Positions 47,053 to 58,331 of a stretch of DNA of 64,000 bases are shown piece after piece; the stretch's first letter is position 1, and each line of letters starts with the position of its first letter. The position numbers and the translations under genes were made by a program. The notes under the pieces were generated by a model. The model was not told the DNA's origin, searched no databases, and saw nothing but the letters and a program-made list of their open reading frames with translations. The stretch is from Hordeum vulgare subsp. vulgare (Eukaryota; Streptophyta; Magnoliopsida; Poales; Poaceae). Location: positions 95,094,244-95,158,243 of the forward strand of contig NC_058521.1 of assembly GCF_904849725.1 (NCBI RefSeq), in the 5' to 3' direction.

Positions 47053-47309
47053 GGCTCTGTTTGGATTCATGGGTTAGAGTTAGAGTTGGTTAGATTGGAC
47101 CAAACTAACCCCAAAACATCCAAACAAAGGGTTAGAGTTGGTTAGATGCATCTAACCCATCCAAAAAACTAACCCACCCAAGAGGTGCTTATTTGGGTTA
47201 GAGTTAGGTGGGACCCAGAAAAAAATACTTTTCCCTCTACCTCCACCACATCAAATCCTAGTTAAAGGAGCGAAATAATTGGAAAAAGGTGTTTTTATTG
47301 GCAATGTAA

Positions 47310-50300
47310 TGTGGCACCCCGATTCAACGAATTGGATTACCAGTGTTTCCAACCCAGAGATCATGTCTTCTGGAAACACTCAACAACTTGGAACAAAACT
47401 GAACTAACTTTATTGATGGCATAAGGTTACAAGTACATATATTACAGTGATAGCGAGGCCAAAGGCACCCATGGTGCTGCATCCGTATCTACATTATCTA
47501 TGGAACAAAGTGGGGCATCGGAACTACTAAGTACTTCTACAACGCAGTGGAACATAGCGGCAACTCCATACATAGGGACATTGTTGTGGACACATCCTAG
47601 TACGAACCATCAGGACCTCCGTCCTCGGCTTCTCCTGCATCTGGCATGATACGCCAGGTGAGTACTTGGAATGTACTCGCAAGCTCATAATAACCAAGTA
47701 ATGCAGCAAACAATGGCAATAAATTATGAATAATACCACTAGGCTTTTCCGGTCATCAACTTACTCATGTCCGGGGTTGTATCAGAACCACCGGGATGCC
47801 TATCAAGCATCTCCATTCAGTTGAAGGGTTCTTCCATCATTCTAACATCAACATGGTTGACCATCTACTGAGGTCTGGTCGGGCTGTCCATTACCGTGGA
47901 CTCGGCTATTCGAATAGGTTTTACACTCTGCACAGGTTGTACACTTTACCCACACTATGGAGTACTAGCCTCGTGATCCCATTCGGGTGGACCAGCATTA
48001 CTCCAACGAAACTTGCCTGACCCGTGACTCTTTCATCATACCACCAGCGATCATCCTCCCTTCCGGAGTCCTGCCCTGGGTAGCCCTGTGTCCTCATGAC
48101 ACCTGCCACCGTCGTGGCCAAAATGAACCGTCCCACCTAGGGACGGGCCCAACTCATCTTAACTGGGTTCACAGGGTTATCACCGCCTACCGGGCCAAGG
48201 TAGCACGCATGAATAACCCTCCCTCTCTAGGGGTATCGGTGAAATATCACGCGGACAACCCAAGTCACGGCGTTCCCATACCGACAAGGTGTGGTTGTAC
48301 GATTATGCCCGGACAGGTACCTCATGATCAACCACTAAGCCATGATACACATAGAGATTTGTAACAATAAGCACATGTTTCTATATGATTGTTTATTAGA
48401 CGGTTATTTCCTAGCAAGTTAAGTAATTATAATGCATGAAGATGTAGGTTATGCTATGCAAAACTACATCACATGGATATGATGGCTTGCCTTGGTCAGT
48501 GGGGTTGTTCAAACACTCCTGGTCTTCAAAGTTTCCCTCTGAAAATATATTTGAAATAGTAAAAGAAAAATAAAAGTCATTCAATACCTTTTTATTAACC
48601 AGAAATTCAAAGAGTGTAGGAAAAATATCAAATTTTACGAGAAAATAAAGGGGATCAGTACCAACTCAATGCAAAAAGAATCAAGTGATTTGGACTTATA
48701 AATAAAAAGATACAAATGGTCAAAGTTGCTGGTCAAATCTGAAATAAAAGAAAAAGGAAAAGAACCTGACAGGGGCCACGTCGAAGGCGTAAAGTGGAGG
48801 GGTGCCTCCACTTACCGCTTTGGCCGCGGGCCTCGGTCACTGGCAGGTGGGGCCGGCTACTTCAAAACAGAGAGAGGGGGAGGGAGACAGGGACGCGGCG
48901 GCTCCCCGGCGATGGTCGCCGGTGCTAGAGACATCGACGAGGCTTGGGACTAGGGGGAATGGAACAAGGGGTCTACGACGAGCACACACGTACCCGCAGA
49001 TCGGCGAGAGGTGGACAAATGGCGTTGCCCCCTTCTTCTCCAGCGGCGGCGGCTTCGGGTGGTCGTCGGAGATGGCAATGCAGGCGAGGATTGGCTCGGG
49101 CGAGGGGTCGAGGAGCACTAGGGGGAAACCCTGAGCTCGATGGAGGGGTGCGGAGGGCTCTGGAGAGGGTGGTTGGTGGTACGGCGACAGAAATCCTTCT
49201 GTTGCCTCTTGAGCTTGCATTGGTTTTTCCCTTGAAGAGGAAAGGGCGATGCAGCACAAGAGTAGTAAGTATTTCCCTCAGTTTGAGAACCAAGGTATCA
49301 ATCCAGTAGGAGAATCGCGTCAAGTCCAGAGTACCTGCGCAAACACAAAAGAGCTTGCACCCAACGCTATAAAGGGGTTGTCAAGCCCTTCAAGATTGAT
49401 TACAAAGTGAGATCTGAAGGCGGAAAGTGCAATGAAGTAAAATTGTAAGGCTGAAAATATGGTGTGAAGTAGACCCGGGGGCCATAGTGTTCACTAGAGG
49501 CTTCTCTCAAAATAGGAAATAATACGGTGGGTGAACAAATTACTGTCGAGCAATTGATAAAACCGCGCAAAGTCATGACGATATCTAAGGCAATGATCAT
49601 ACATATAGGCATCATGTCCGAGACAAGTAGACCGATACTTTCTGCATCTACTACTATTACTCCACACATCGACCGCTATCCAGCATGCATCTAGTGTATT
49701 GAGTTCATGATGAACAGAGTAACGCTTTAAGCAAGATGACATGATGTAGAGGGATAAACTCAAACCAATGATGAAACCCCCATCTTTTTACCCTTGATGG
49801 CAACAACATGATGCGTGCCTCGCTACCCCTTCTGTCACTTGGTGAGGTCACCGCACGGTATGAACCCAAAACCAAGCACTTCTCCCATTGCAAGAACCAT
49901 AGATGAAGTTGGCCAAACAAAACCCACAACTCGAAGAGAATTACACGGATATGAAATCATGCATATAAGAGATCAGAAGAAACTCAAATAAGATTCATAG
50001 ATAATCTGATCATAAATCCACAATTCATCGGATCTCGACAAACACACCGCAAAGAAGATTACATCGGATAGATCTCCATGAAGATCATGGCGAACTTTGT
50101 ATTGAAGATCCAAGAGAGAGAAGAAGCCATCTAGCTACTAGCTATGGACCCGAAGGTCTATGGTGAACTACTCACGCATCATCGGAGAGGTCATAGTGTT
50201 GATGAAGAATCCCTCCGCATCCGAATCCCCCCTCCACCAGGGCACCAGAACGTGCCCCAGATGGGATCTTACGGAGACAGAAGCTTGCGGCGGCAGAAAA

Positions 50301-52198
50301 GTATTTTCGTGGATCTCTGGGCAGTTTTGGGATTTTTCTGAATTTATAGGCGGAAGAGGTAGGGCAGGCGAGCCACAGGGGGACCACAAGCCTGCTAGGC
50401 GCGGCCCCCTTGGCCGCGTCTAGGGGGTTTGTGGGGTCCCCTGCTGGCCCCTGCCTTGGTTCTGAAGTCTCGTGCGTATCTTCTGTTCCGGAAAAAATCT
50501 TTTCGGAAGTTTTATTCCGTTTGGACACGGTTTAAAATCCTCCTATGAAAAGGGTCAAAAACACGGAAAACAGGAACTGGCACCTGGCACTGAGTTAATA
50601 AGTTAGTCCCAAAAAAGATATAAAAGGCATACAAAACAGCCAAAGTTTGACAAGATAATAGCATGGAACCATCAAAAATTATAGATACGTTGGAGACGTA
50701 TCAGTTGGCGCTGGCGACGGTGGGGCTGCAAGCGGAGGAACTCCAGCAATGATTCGAGGCCGGAGGGCCTCTTGGCCTCGGCTCACTCAATGTGGGCCCG
50801 ATTGGAGGCTGCAGGAGGGGGATGGAGAGCTCGAAGGTGTCGGGCGCCCTTTAAATAGGCCGGCGACGAGAACGGCCGATCTCTCCCGAAGCGGCAAGGA
50901 TAAGCTCGGCCACTAGCGCAGGGGGGTGAGCTGGCCGTTGCTGTGTGACCTGAGGTGACGGAGGAGGGCAGAGGGTCGACGGGACGTCTCCTGCACCATT
51001 ACTGGCGCGCGGACGCCCACATTGGCTGGAGCCGACTGTTCGGTCCGTGGAGGAGCTTGGCAGGGAGCGGCGGTGACCCTCTCCGGTGACCCAGGGCCTT
51101 CTGGAGGTGCCACGCGGCTGCCAGGGACGCCCTCGACGCTAAGGACACGGAGGGGCAGCGATGGACGGCTCGAGTGGCTCGGCCGCCATAGGGGCTGCAC
51201 AGCGCGCACGCTGTGGCATGCCAGTACCGTGGTCACCACGGTTACTGCTGCCACTGAGCCTCGCAATCCTGGGAACCTTGTCTAGGGTGTCGACCTTACT
51301 CTCTCCAATCACTCCCTACCATCAGACCGACCAGTCATTCACTCCTGCGAAGTGTGGCATCAACAACAGATTCTGCCAGCAAACTGGGGGAGGATCTAGA
51401 GCACAAATGGGTTAAGATTAGGGCAAACTAGCATGTCTAGGTTAACCGGCATAGGAAAGACTACAGACTGGCAAAGTTGGACAGGGTTTGAAGATCAAAT
51501 GGATAGGGTTCCTTTGTAAATCACCTTTCTGGTCCAGAACACAAATGAGCTCATGGCACTCTCATGCCAGCCCTGTTAATGGTGAAACTTGGTGAAGGAG
51601 TGTCATTTAGTAGTGCACTCATGTCCAAAAATTTGCAAGTCATTTGTGCAACTCTAGCTAGCACTTCCTTCACAAAGGTTCATTTTTAACACAAACTTAG
51701 CAGAGTCTTACTGCTAAAAATTTGTACTAGACCATCAGATGTTTTTACATATTTGAACTAGTTATGATCCCTTGGATCTAAGGAAATTTATTGGGAATTT
51801 TCTAAAACAGGAAAAATAGGGTTGCTTCACAAAGTGATAATTCTGGTAAGAAAATAAATAATTTTTTCTAGCCAAAATTTTATATTGGGCAATGAAATGT
51901 TTTTAAAGATTTTGATATCATATGATACTGAGAACATGTGGAAAAAGTTTTGGGGTCAATAGCTTATTCCAACTATAGGTTGCTTCACAACCCATTGTGA
52001 TGCCATAATTCCCCAAAATAGAAAAAGAATTATTTAAAAGATTTAAATGATTGCCAAGAAAGGTTTTGGGTTGCTTGAGACAAGAAATCAGAGACTCACA
52101 ATCCAACTTGCTTGAGAAAATTTGAAAATCCACCAAATGGCAAGTGAAACTCCATAAGTATTTTAAAAGGAAAAGGTTGAAAAAATCAGGGTGTTACA
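47310..52198. mobile_element. Gypsy-type solo LTR, itself interrupted
   Basis: It starts TGTGGCACCCCGATTC and ends AGGGTGTTACA, the TG...CA ends common in large Triticeae Gypsy LTRs. The flanking 5-mers TGTAA (47305-47309) and TCTAA (52199-52203) agree at 4 of 5. Without the nested insert it is about 3.4 kb. No primer site, polypurine tract or gag-pol lies on either side, so it is a solo LTR. Direction is not determined. It contains ACTTCCTTCACAAAG phrases near 51664. Confidence 0.6.
49217..50703 (-). mobile_element. Nested Gypsy-type solo LTR
   Basis: On the minus strand it begins TGATACGTCTCCAACGTATC at 50703 and ends near CAAGGGAAAAACCAATGCA at 49217, about 1.49 kb. These ends are typical of an abundant Triticeae Gypsy LTR. 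Both flanks are parts of the surrounding LTR and no internal sequence is present. A matching target duplication could not be fixed, so the left edge may be off by a few bases. Confidence 0.6.
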
Positions 52199-52394
52199 TC
52201 TAACCCTATCATCCAAACACCTCTTTGGTTAGAGTTTGTTCAAGGTTAGTCCAGGATTAGAATCTAACTCTAACCTCTAACTGAGTTAGAGTATCCAAAC
52301 AGGGCCAATAAAGATATGGTTTCCTTTTTTGCTGTAGACAATCAAAAAAGAGATACTTTCCTTTTTTAGGAGGGCTAACAAGGGAATTATGGGA

Positions 52395-52470
52395 AATTAG
52401 AAGAAATGCACCTTACATTCTAGAATTTTATTAAAAAACAAATACACCTTATATAGAGGAACGGAGGGAG
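52395..52470. mobile_element. Truncated Stowaway-like MITE
   Basis: The right end ...TATAGAGGAACGGAGGGAG followed by TA (52471-52472) is a Stowaway terminus. The matching left end could not be located between 52310 and 52400. Confidence 0.45.
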
Positions 52471-52564
52471 TAAATAAATCTACACTATAAAATATGTCTA
52501 TATATGCCCGTATGTAGTCTACTAGTGAAACCTCTATAAAGAATTATATTTAGAATCGGAGGAG
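52471..52564. mobile_element. Second Stowaway-like MITE, left end lost
   Basis: Its right end TATTTAGAATCGGAGGAG with TA at 52565-52566 and its interior (CTACACTATAAAATATGTCT, ACCTCTATAAAGAATTATAT) match the 165-bp class. It abuts the previous MITE, whose terminus replaces its own left end. Confidence 0.6.
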
Positions 52565-52789
52565 TAATAGAGATATAAAAATAGTGCTCTAACACATGAT
52601 GCATATTTGAAGATTTGAAACAACTACTCGAAGCGGCAGCGGCCGAACTTTGGTGGCATGGTAAAGGCACGGTTGTGATCTATCGATGGTGGTCAAGCTT
52701 TAAGACTATGGGGCCACGCGACTGTGGATTGAGCATCGGCGGTCGAGCATGGACTTCAGAGGCACTAGTAGGGAAAACCTTATAGGTAG

Positions 52790-53110
52790 GAGCCTAGTAG
52801 TAGCGCTGGAAAATTGCATGCACTTCTGCTACTTAGCAGTAGTGCTGGCTCAACCAAGCGCTACTAATAATACGCATAGGAGCAGCGCTGGATATGTAAA
52901 ACGCGCTACTACTAAACGGGGCCCAACGAGGCCACCAACAGTAGCGGTAGCAGAAGTGCGCACATGCAAAAAAGCATTACTGATAAGTTCAATAACAGTA
53001 GCGCGCCCAACGAGGCCACCGACGATAGCGGTAGCAGCAGCGACACATGCAAAAAGCGCTACTGATAGGTTCAATAGCAGTAGCGTTGTATTATAAAAAG
53101 CGCTACTTCT
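52790..53110. repeat. CACTA subterminal repeats (AGCGCTACT type)
   Basis: GTAGTAGCGCTGG, AGCGCTACTA and CAGTAGCG forms alternate in both orientations about twelve times. They are the expected binding region near a CACTA end. Confidence 0.8.
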
Positions 53111-53678
53111 ATGCGTGGCTGTGGGCAGCTTCCACCCGCCCACACACCCTCTCCCCCTTCCTCCCCCTTTGCCCTCTCCCCTCCTTTCTCCTCTCATCTC
53201 TCTAAGTTACTTCTCCACCATATTGTTGCCCTTCTTCTCTCTTCCTTCTACCTCTCTTCTCTCCCCATCAATGCCCCCTTCACCCTAATTCTTCTCCATA
53301 ATGTCATCTCTCTCCACTAGTTAGCTAGGTCATCTCTCTCCCTCTCCACTAGTTAGCTAGAGTCATCTCTCCTCACAACAACTATATCTATCTATTTATT
53401 TAGTCATGCACAATCTCTCTCGGGATATAAGGTGAGTAAAAAGTTGCGCATTTCAATAACGGGAATATGTGTGTTTGCGATATGAAGGTATTTGTGTTAG
53501 TGACATGCCCTCTGAGCTGTTGATGTTTTGCCAAAATGTCGATTTATTTCCGTTTCGGGGAATTTCGAGCAAACTCAATATGTCCTATTTTTAGGCAAGG
53601 TCATGCCAAATTTTTATATGACATTGATGAATGCATGCATTTTGTTTAAAACCCTTTAGATTTTTATACCGTGCAGTC
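53111..53678 (+). promoter_or_regulatory. CACTA transposase leader
   Basis: A CT-rich 5'-leader-like stretch (53130-53290) is followed by AT-richer sequence holding GCCAAAATGTCGATTTATTT and GGCAAGGTCATGCC. The latter part is repeated before the second ORF at 57630-57730, so both genes have related leaders. No TATA box was fixed. Confidence 0.45.
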
Positions 53679-55727
53679 ATGAAGGTGAGTGGAAGGAAGG
53701 TGGAGCGATACTAGCAATCTGCGGTGATGGACATGTATGGAAATAAACGGACTGGGATTAGATGTCCGTGTACAAGATGAAAAGAAGGAGTAATTTTGGA
53801 CCCTTTTGATGGTGGAAATTTGAAGGCCCACTTGCTGATCAATGGTTTCATGGATGGCTATATTCGATGGATAAGTAAAGATTATGATGAGGATGTCCAC
53901 ATGGCAGGGAATAATAAAATGGGACTAGACGAAGAGATGAACAATCGACATGAAGACGATGGTGCCGAACATGGCGGCGGGGAAGAGTCCGGACATGGCG
54001 GCGGGGAAGAGTCCGGACATGGCGGCGGGGAAGAGTCCGGACACGGCGAAGAAGAGGCGACGGAAACCCCGCAAAATACGATGCTACTAAGTTCAGTCAT
54101 GCAGGACCTTCATGTTTGAGACCTCCTTCGTAAGAGTACGACTAGCAACAGAGTTGCATCTAGAGAGGAGGCCAAGCTGGCGCAACTTGAAGTAGACTCG
54201 AAGACTCCATTATATGACGGTTGCGATCCCGAGGTGACCCGCTTGAGTTTCACGCTCGAACTTCTAAAGGCGAAGGCCAAAAACAAATGGACAAACAAAA
54301 TCCTCAACTAGCATCTGAAGTATCTACATAATAAAGTTCTTCCCGCGAGGAACATGTGTCCTACTAGTGTCGAGGAGGACAAGAAAATCGTTTTCCCTCT
54401 TGATCTCCCGCACATTAGATACCACACATGCATTGACAATTGCATCATCTATCTGCGGCAGCACGTGTGTGAGACGCTTACTGGTCTCTGCAACTTCTAC
54501 GATGTTATCTCTCAAAAGTCCATCAGTGTGAAGCAACTTCGAAGGCTACACGAAGAGATCGTTCTCATACTATGTGAGCTTGAGATGTACTTCCCGCCAG
54601 CGTTTTTTGACGTCATGGTGCATCTGTGTGTCCACATCGTGGATGACATCATTGACCTCGGGCCAACATTCATTCACAACATGATGTCGTTGGAAAGGAT
54701 GAATGGGGTGATCAAATGATTTGTTCATAACATGGCCCGTCCCGAGGGGAGCATCGTCCAGGGGTATCTGACCCAAGAGTGCATCTCATTTTGCGAGAAT
54801 TATATGGGCAAAGAAGACCCTGTTGTTGGTTTTCCCATCAACAATCACCATGGGAGGCTCGGAGGAGAAGGTCACAACAACGGCCGGAGGGAATTGCACG
54901 TGGACTACTCGGATTGATGGGACAACTTTGACAGGGCTAACTCAGTAGTGCTACAACACCTAGATGTCCTAGATGATTATGTGAAACTTCATAAAGAAAT
55001 CATCGCAAAGAAGTACCGTGATCAGCGGGTGCGCAAGACAGACGATTAAGTTACTGTAGAGAACAACGTCACTTCCTTGCATTGGTTCAAAGAGAAGGTT
55101 TGTGCTAATCCCCCAAAAGAGGGCAGCATGCACAGGTTTATCATACACATCTTAGCACATGGCCCCACGCCCAAACTCGTGTCCTATGAGGCATACGATA
55201 TCAACAGGTACACGTCCTACACGGAGGCCAAAGACATGGACAGTGATTACCAGAACTCAGCGGTGACGATTGAATGTGTGGCTGACTCCAACGGCACAAC
55301 TAAAAGATTCTACAGAAGGATCGAAGATATCTGGGAGATTAACTATGCTGGACACGATGCGGCGATGTTACGTGTCAGGTGGGCTAAGGCCGTCGTAAGA
55401 GAAAACAAGTATTTCACTACCATGTCTATACCCGACGCAAAGAGCGCTACCGTGATTGTTAACGCCATCGCCAAAACTGAGCCATGAATACATGCTAAGC
55501 ACGTGACACAATACATCTTCATAATCGACCCGACCAATCCCAGACGTGTTTTCATGAGGAGAGGCAAAAGGAATATCGTCGGAATGGATGGAGTCGCCAA
55601 CGAGGAAGACTACAACCAATACGGCAACCTGATGAGGGAAGATGACGATGATGATGAATCATACGTGAAAAGAAGAATCAAGACTACATTACCTAAGAAA
55701 GATCATACTCCATGGTGTCGGAAATGA
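53679..55727 (+). pseudogene. CACTA TNP2 transposase, catalytic core deleted
   Basis: From ATG 53679 the frames give the TNP2 N-terminus (DPFDGGNLKAHLLINGFMDG at 53796), an acidic region with three copies of HGGGEESG encoded by a 24-bp tandem repeat (about 53970-54042), and the start of the Transposase_21 domain (TPLYDGCDPEVTRLS; HIRYHTCIDNCIIY near 54410-54450). It then jumps straight to the DUF4218-type region (EEIVLILCELEMYFPPAFFD, 54540-54620; GRLGGEGH near 54860). A DUF4216-like region follows (55077-55487) and an acidic tail ends at 55727. The DDE core between CIIY and the DUF4218 part is missing. In-frame stops occur at 53783 region, 54118, 54717 and 54915. It cannot cut DNA. Confidence 0.85.
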
Positions 55728-56069
55728 AAAATCAACACAATGAACAAGAAAGGAAAGAAGCTCAATGTGAAACATCTTTCATACAGCTGAGAAACAATCA
55801 TTTATATATATATGTATGTATTTTGTGTACGAACAACACATGGTTCTGGTAATATTCGTGCAGTGTGGGAGGGAGACGTTCTCGTCGTCGGCTACATGCG
55901 CGCGAGAGGCCGTCAGGAGAAAAACAAAAAAACAAAAGGGAGAAACAAAAAGAAAAGAAACAGAAAAGGAAAGGAAAATAATAAAAAGGAAAGAAAAGTA
56001 ATAAAAATAAAGTAATAAAGAAAAATAACTAAAAGAAATTAATAAAGGAAATCAATAAAGAAAATAAAG
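55728..56069. other. A-rich stretch downstream of TNP2
   Basis: Repetitive AAAAGAAA-type purine-rich sequence with a charged chance frame (55816-56015). It is likely the 3' untranslated part of the transposase gene. Confidence 0.4.
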
Positions 56070-56205
56070 TTAGCAGTAGCGCGGGTCTAGTCCAGCTTTA
56101 CTGCTATATAACCTAGGTCATTTAGAAGTAGCGTTGGGTTAGAACGAGCGCTACTGCTAACGTAGTAGTAGCGCTGGTTTTAACCCAACACTACTGGTAC
56201 ATTTA
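56070..56205. repeat. Internal block of CACTA subterminal repeats
   Basis: AGCAGTAGCGC, GAGCGCTACTGCTA and GTAGTAGCGCTGG recur here, about 3 kb inside the element. They precede the second ORF just as the terminal block precedes TNP2. No CACTA terminus is seen here. Confidence 0.75.
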
Positions 56206-57893
56206 GTTAACCGGCTCCTGAACCCATCTCCCCCACTCCTTCCCTCTCCGTTCGATCCACTCTCTCCCTATCCCCCGATCCAGCGTCGCCCTCACCGTCG
56301 CGACCCCGACGCCGTGCCGCTTCCCTCTCCGTTGCCGACCCCCTCCAAGCGCCGCCGCCCCCTCCAAGCGCCGCCGGCACCCCTCCACGCGCCACCAGCC
56401 CCCCTCCATGCACCGTTGTTCGACCCCCTCCCCTCCCGCTCTGGTAAGACCCCCACCCCCTTCTCCCTACCGCCTCGTTCGCGCACCCTAGCACCGCACC
56501 GCACGCGTGCACCCTAGCACCGCACCGCACGCCTCCCCCTGTCGTGGACGCCCCCGTTTCCTGTGGCCTTGCATAGAATTACTACCCGTTGCCTCTTCTA
56601 GTACTTCTATCTATTCTGAACAAGAATTGGTTAGCTAGTGGTTTCTTTGGTCTGTCAAGAAAAAGAAGAAAAGAAAATTTAACTTTTTTACTTGAAACAA
56701 ATTGTTTGTTTTCGCGGGTTCTTGAGAATATGTATATGTATGTATGGTTAATACAATTTGTCAGTGTAAAGTTGCACGCACGCTCACTACTGATCTCATC
56801 TGAGGATGCCTAACCGTTTTGATTTGAAAGTCCTTTGAAAGCCAGTATTTCCTTTCCTTCCACCATCATCATATATAAAAAGTAAAAAACTTAATTTCCC
56901 ATATGAAAAATAGGCCACAAAACTTCAGACTTTGATATATATACTTTTCTGTCTAGGCTGTTATCAGTTACCTGTCTGTCTGTTAGTGTATGGGCCTAGG
57001 TGCTCAATCTCGAGTTGAACACCAACACCTTATTGTAAAGTTTAAAGTGACCTCACTAGCAGCAAAACTATTATCTCTTTTTTACTAGGCAAGCACTGCA
57101 TTCTTGCTTCACCTTTGGTTACTACATTTAGTACTCCCTCCAATCCTTATTACTTATCTCCAAAGCAGCGACAAGTAATATATATGGATAGGAGGGAGTA
57201 GTAGTGTTTTTGAGTAATTTTGGTGTGAGGGTCTACCACTGCATCTAGGGGTTAAGAGACTTAGTGAAGATGGGGTGGTTGCTGACCTAGGGCATGGAAG
57301 AATGTTTGAGGGGAACTTTTGCAATATGGTTAGGCATGAGATGTGCTAAATGATTTTCAAGTAAAGAGATGTTTTGGGGATTACTTTCCAAAGTTGGTCC
57401 CTTTATATATAAAAAGAATAAAACCTTGCAAAACTTCTGTTTTGAGAAAAACACAATTTGAATATTGAAAGTAGAATACAGATTTTTTTTGTATGGACTT
57501 TTATGCATCTTCATGAGAAGAATTTTTTGTGAAAATGTTTGTTATGAGTAAAATGATTGCTAATAGTTCATAATATTCTCTGATTTAGCCCATTTGTTGT
57601 ACTTGTTCATTGTTGCTATATCCGAGTGGCCTATGTTTTGCTGGAATGTTGATTCATTTCCGTTCCGGCAAATTTCACGCTCTCCATATGTCCACTTTTT
57701 AGCAAAGGTCATGCTGAAAATTTCTGTGTATTTTGGCATGACTTGTGCTACAAACTAGGACATATCGAGTACCCGGGAATTGACGGAAAGGGGAATGAAT
57801 CAAGATTCCGACCAAATATAGTCCCCTTTTTATTATTCATGTTATTCGGCCTAGAATCAAACTATTATACTTATATAATCATAGGAAATTAAT
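56206..57893 (+). promoter_or_regulatory. Leader of the second CACTA ORF
   Basis: CT- and GC-rich sequence (56220-56560) followed by AT-rich sequence, with CATTTCCGTTCCGGCAAATT at about 57655, a diverged copy of the TNP2 leader. A small MITE lies at 57134-57198. Likely contains an intron; splice sites were not fixed. Confidence 0.4.
57134..57198. mobile_element. Stowaway-type MITE, 65 bp
   Basis: It begins CTCCCTCCAATCCTTATTAC and ends GTAATATATATGGATAGGAGGGAG, flanked by TA at 57132-57133 and 57199-57200. It is very short for the group but has both ends. Confidence 0.8.
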
Positions 57894-58331
57894 ATGTCTA
57901 GCCACGACGAAGTCGGGGGTTCTGGTGGCCACGAAGAAGACCATTTTGAGAAAGCTAATCATTTTTTTGAGTACCTGGACGAACGGCAGATGTGGATGCA
58001 GGGTGGCAATGAGACCAACCCGACACTAACACTGCCACCGGTAGTGATAGTGGCACCGACACCAAGACCAGCGATGATTTTGACGTACCCGGTGAAGGAA
58101 CGAAGCTGAAGAGGACGAGAAAACCAAACGAGCTCGGCACCGGACAAATTGTGGTCACGGCGATGCACCCCACAAAATTAGAGCCAAAGGCACCGGAGTC
58201 AGCACACAAGTGCTATGGCAATCAACTAGGATGCATCCTGAGGGAAACCACCAACATCAATCATGAAAAGTTAAAGAAGATACCACATATGGAGCATACT
58301 CTCCTAAGGAAGTTGCACAATAGGTTCTTGT
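57894..58331 (+). pseudogene. CACTA TNP1-like second ORF, 5' part
   Basis: ATG at 57894 opens a hydrophilic frame (MSSHDEVGGSGGHEEDHFEK) that ends at 58109. Homology to Triticeae CACTA second ORFs continues in another frame (58151 onward: TAMHPTKLEPKAPESAH, YGNQLGCILRETTNIN). The gene is then cut by the LTR at 58332. Its product would be the DNA-binding partner of TNP2. The fragment has at least one frameshift before the insertion. Confidence 0.6.

Larger units (their letters stand above)
47053..52306. mobile_element. MITE of ~365 bp split by nested LTRs
   Basis: The left end GGCTCTGTTTGGATTC and the right end GTATCCAAACAGGGCC are inverted copies, flanked by AAT on both sides (47050-47052 and 52307-52309). 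Inside them GGTTAGAGTT-type repeats face each other. Removing the nested LTR (47310-52198) leaves about 365 bp, a MITE of the GGCCCTGTTTGGA type, perhaps Tourist/Harbinger-like, though the AAT duplication is not the usual TWA. Confidence 0.7.
52763..58331 (+). mobile_element. CACTA (En/Spm) element, 5' part
   Basis: The left terminus is CACTAGTAGGGAAAAC at 52763, preceded by AGG as possible target duplication. Subterminal AGCGCTACT repeats, a TNP2 pseudogene, a second block of the same repeats and a second ORF follow in one direction. The BARE/Angela-like LTR at 58332 cuts the second ORF; the rest would lie beyond that element, outside the window. Confidence 0.8.

Noticed and set aside
48802..49323. 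Overlapping long frames before the nested solo LTR, as a host gene.
   Set aside because: They are open on both strands in a GC-rich part of the Gypsy-type LTR, with no domain, splice site or consistent frame.
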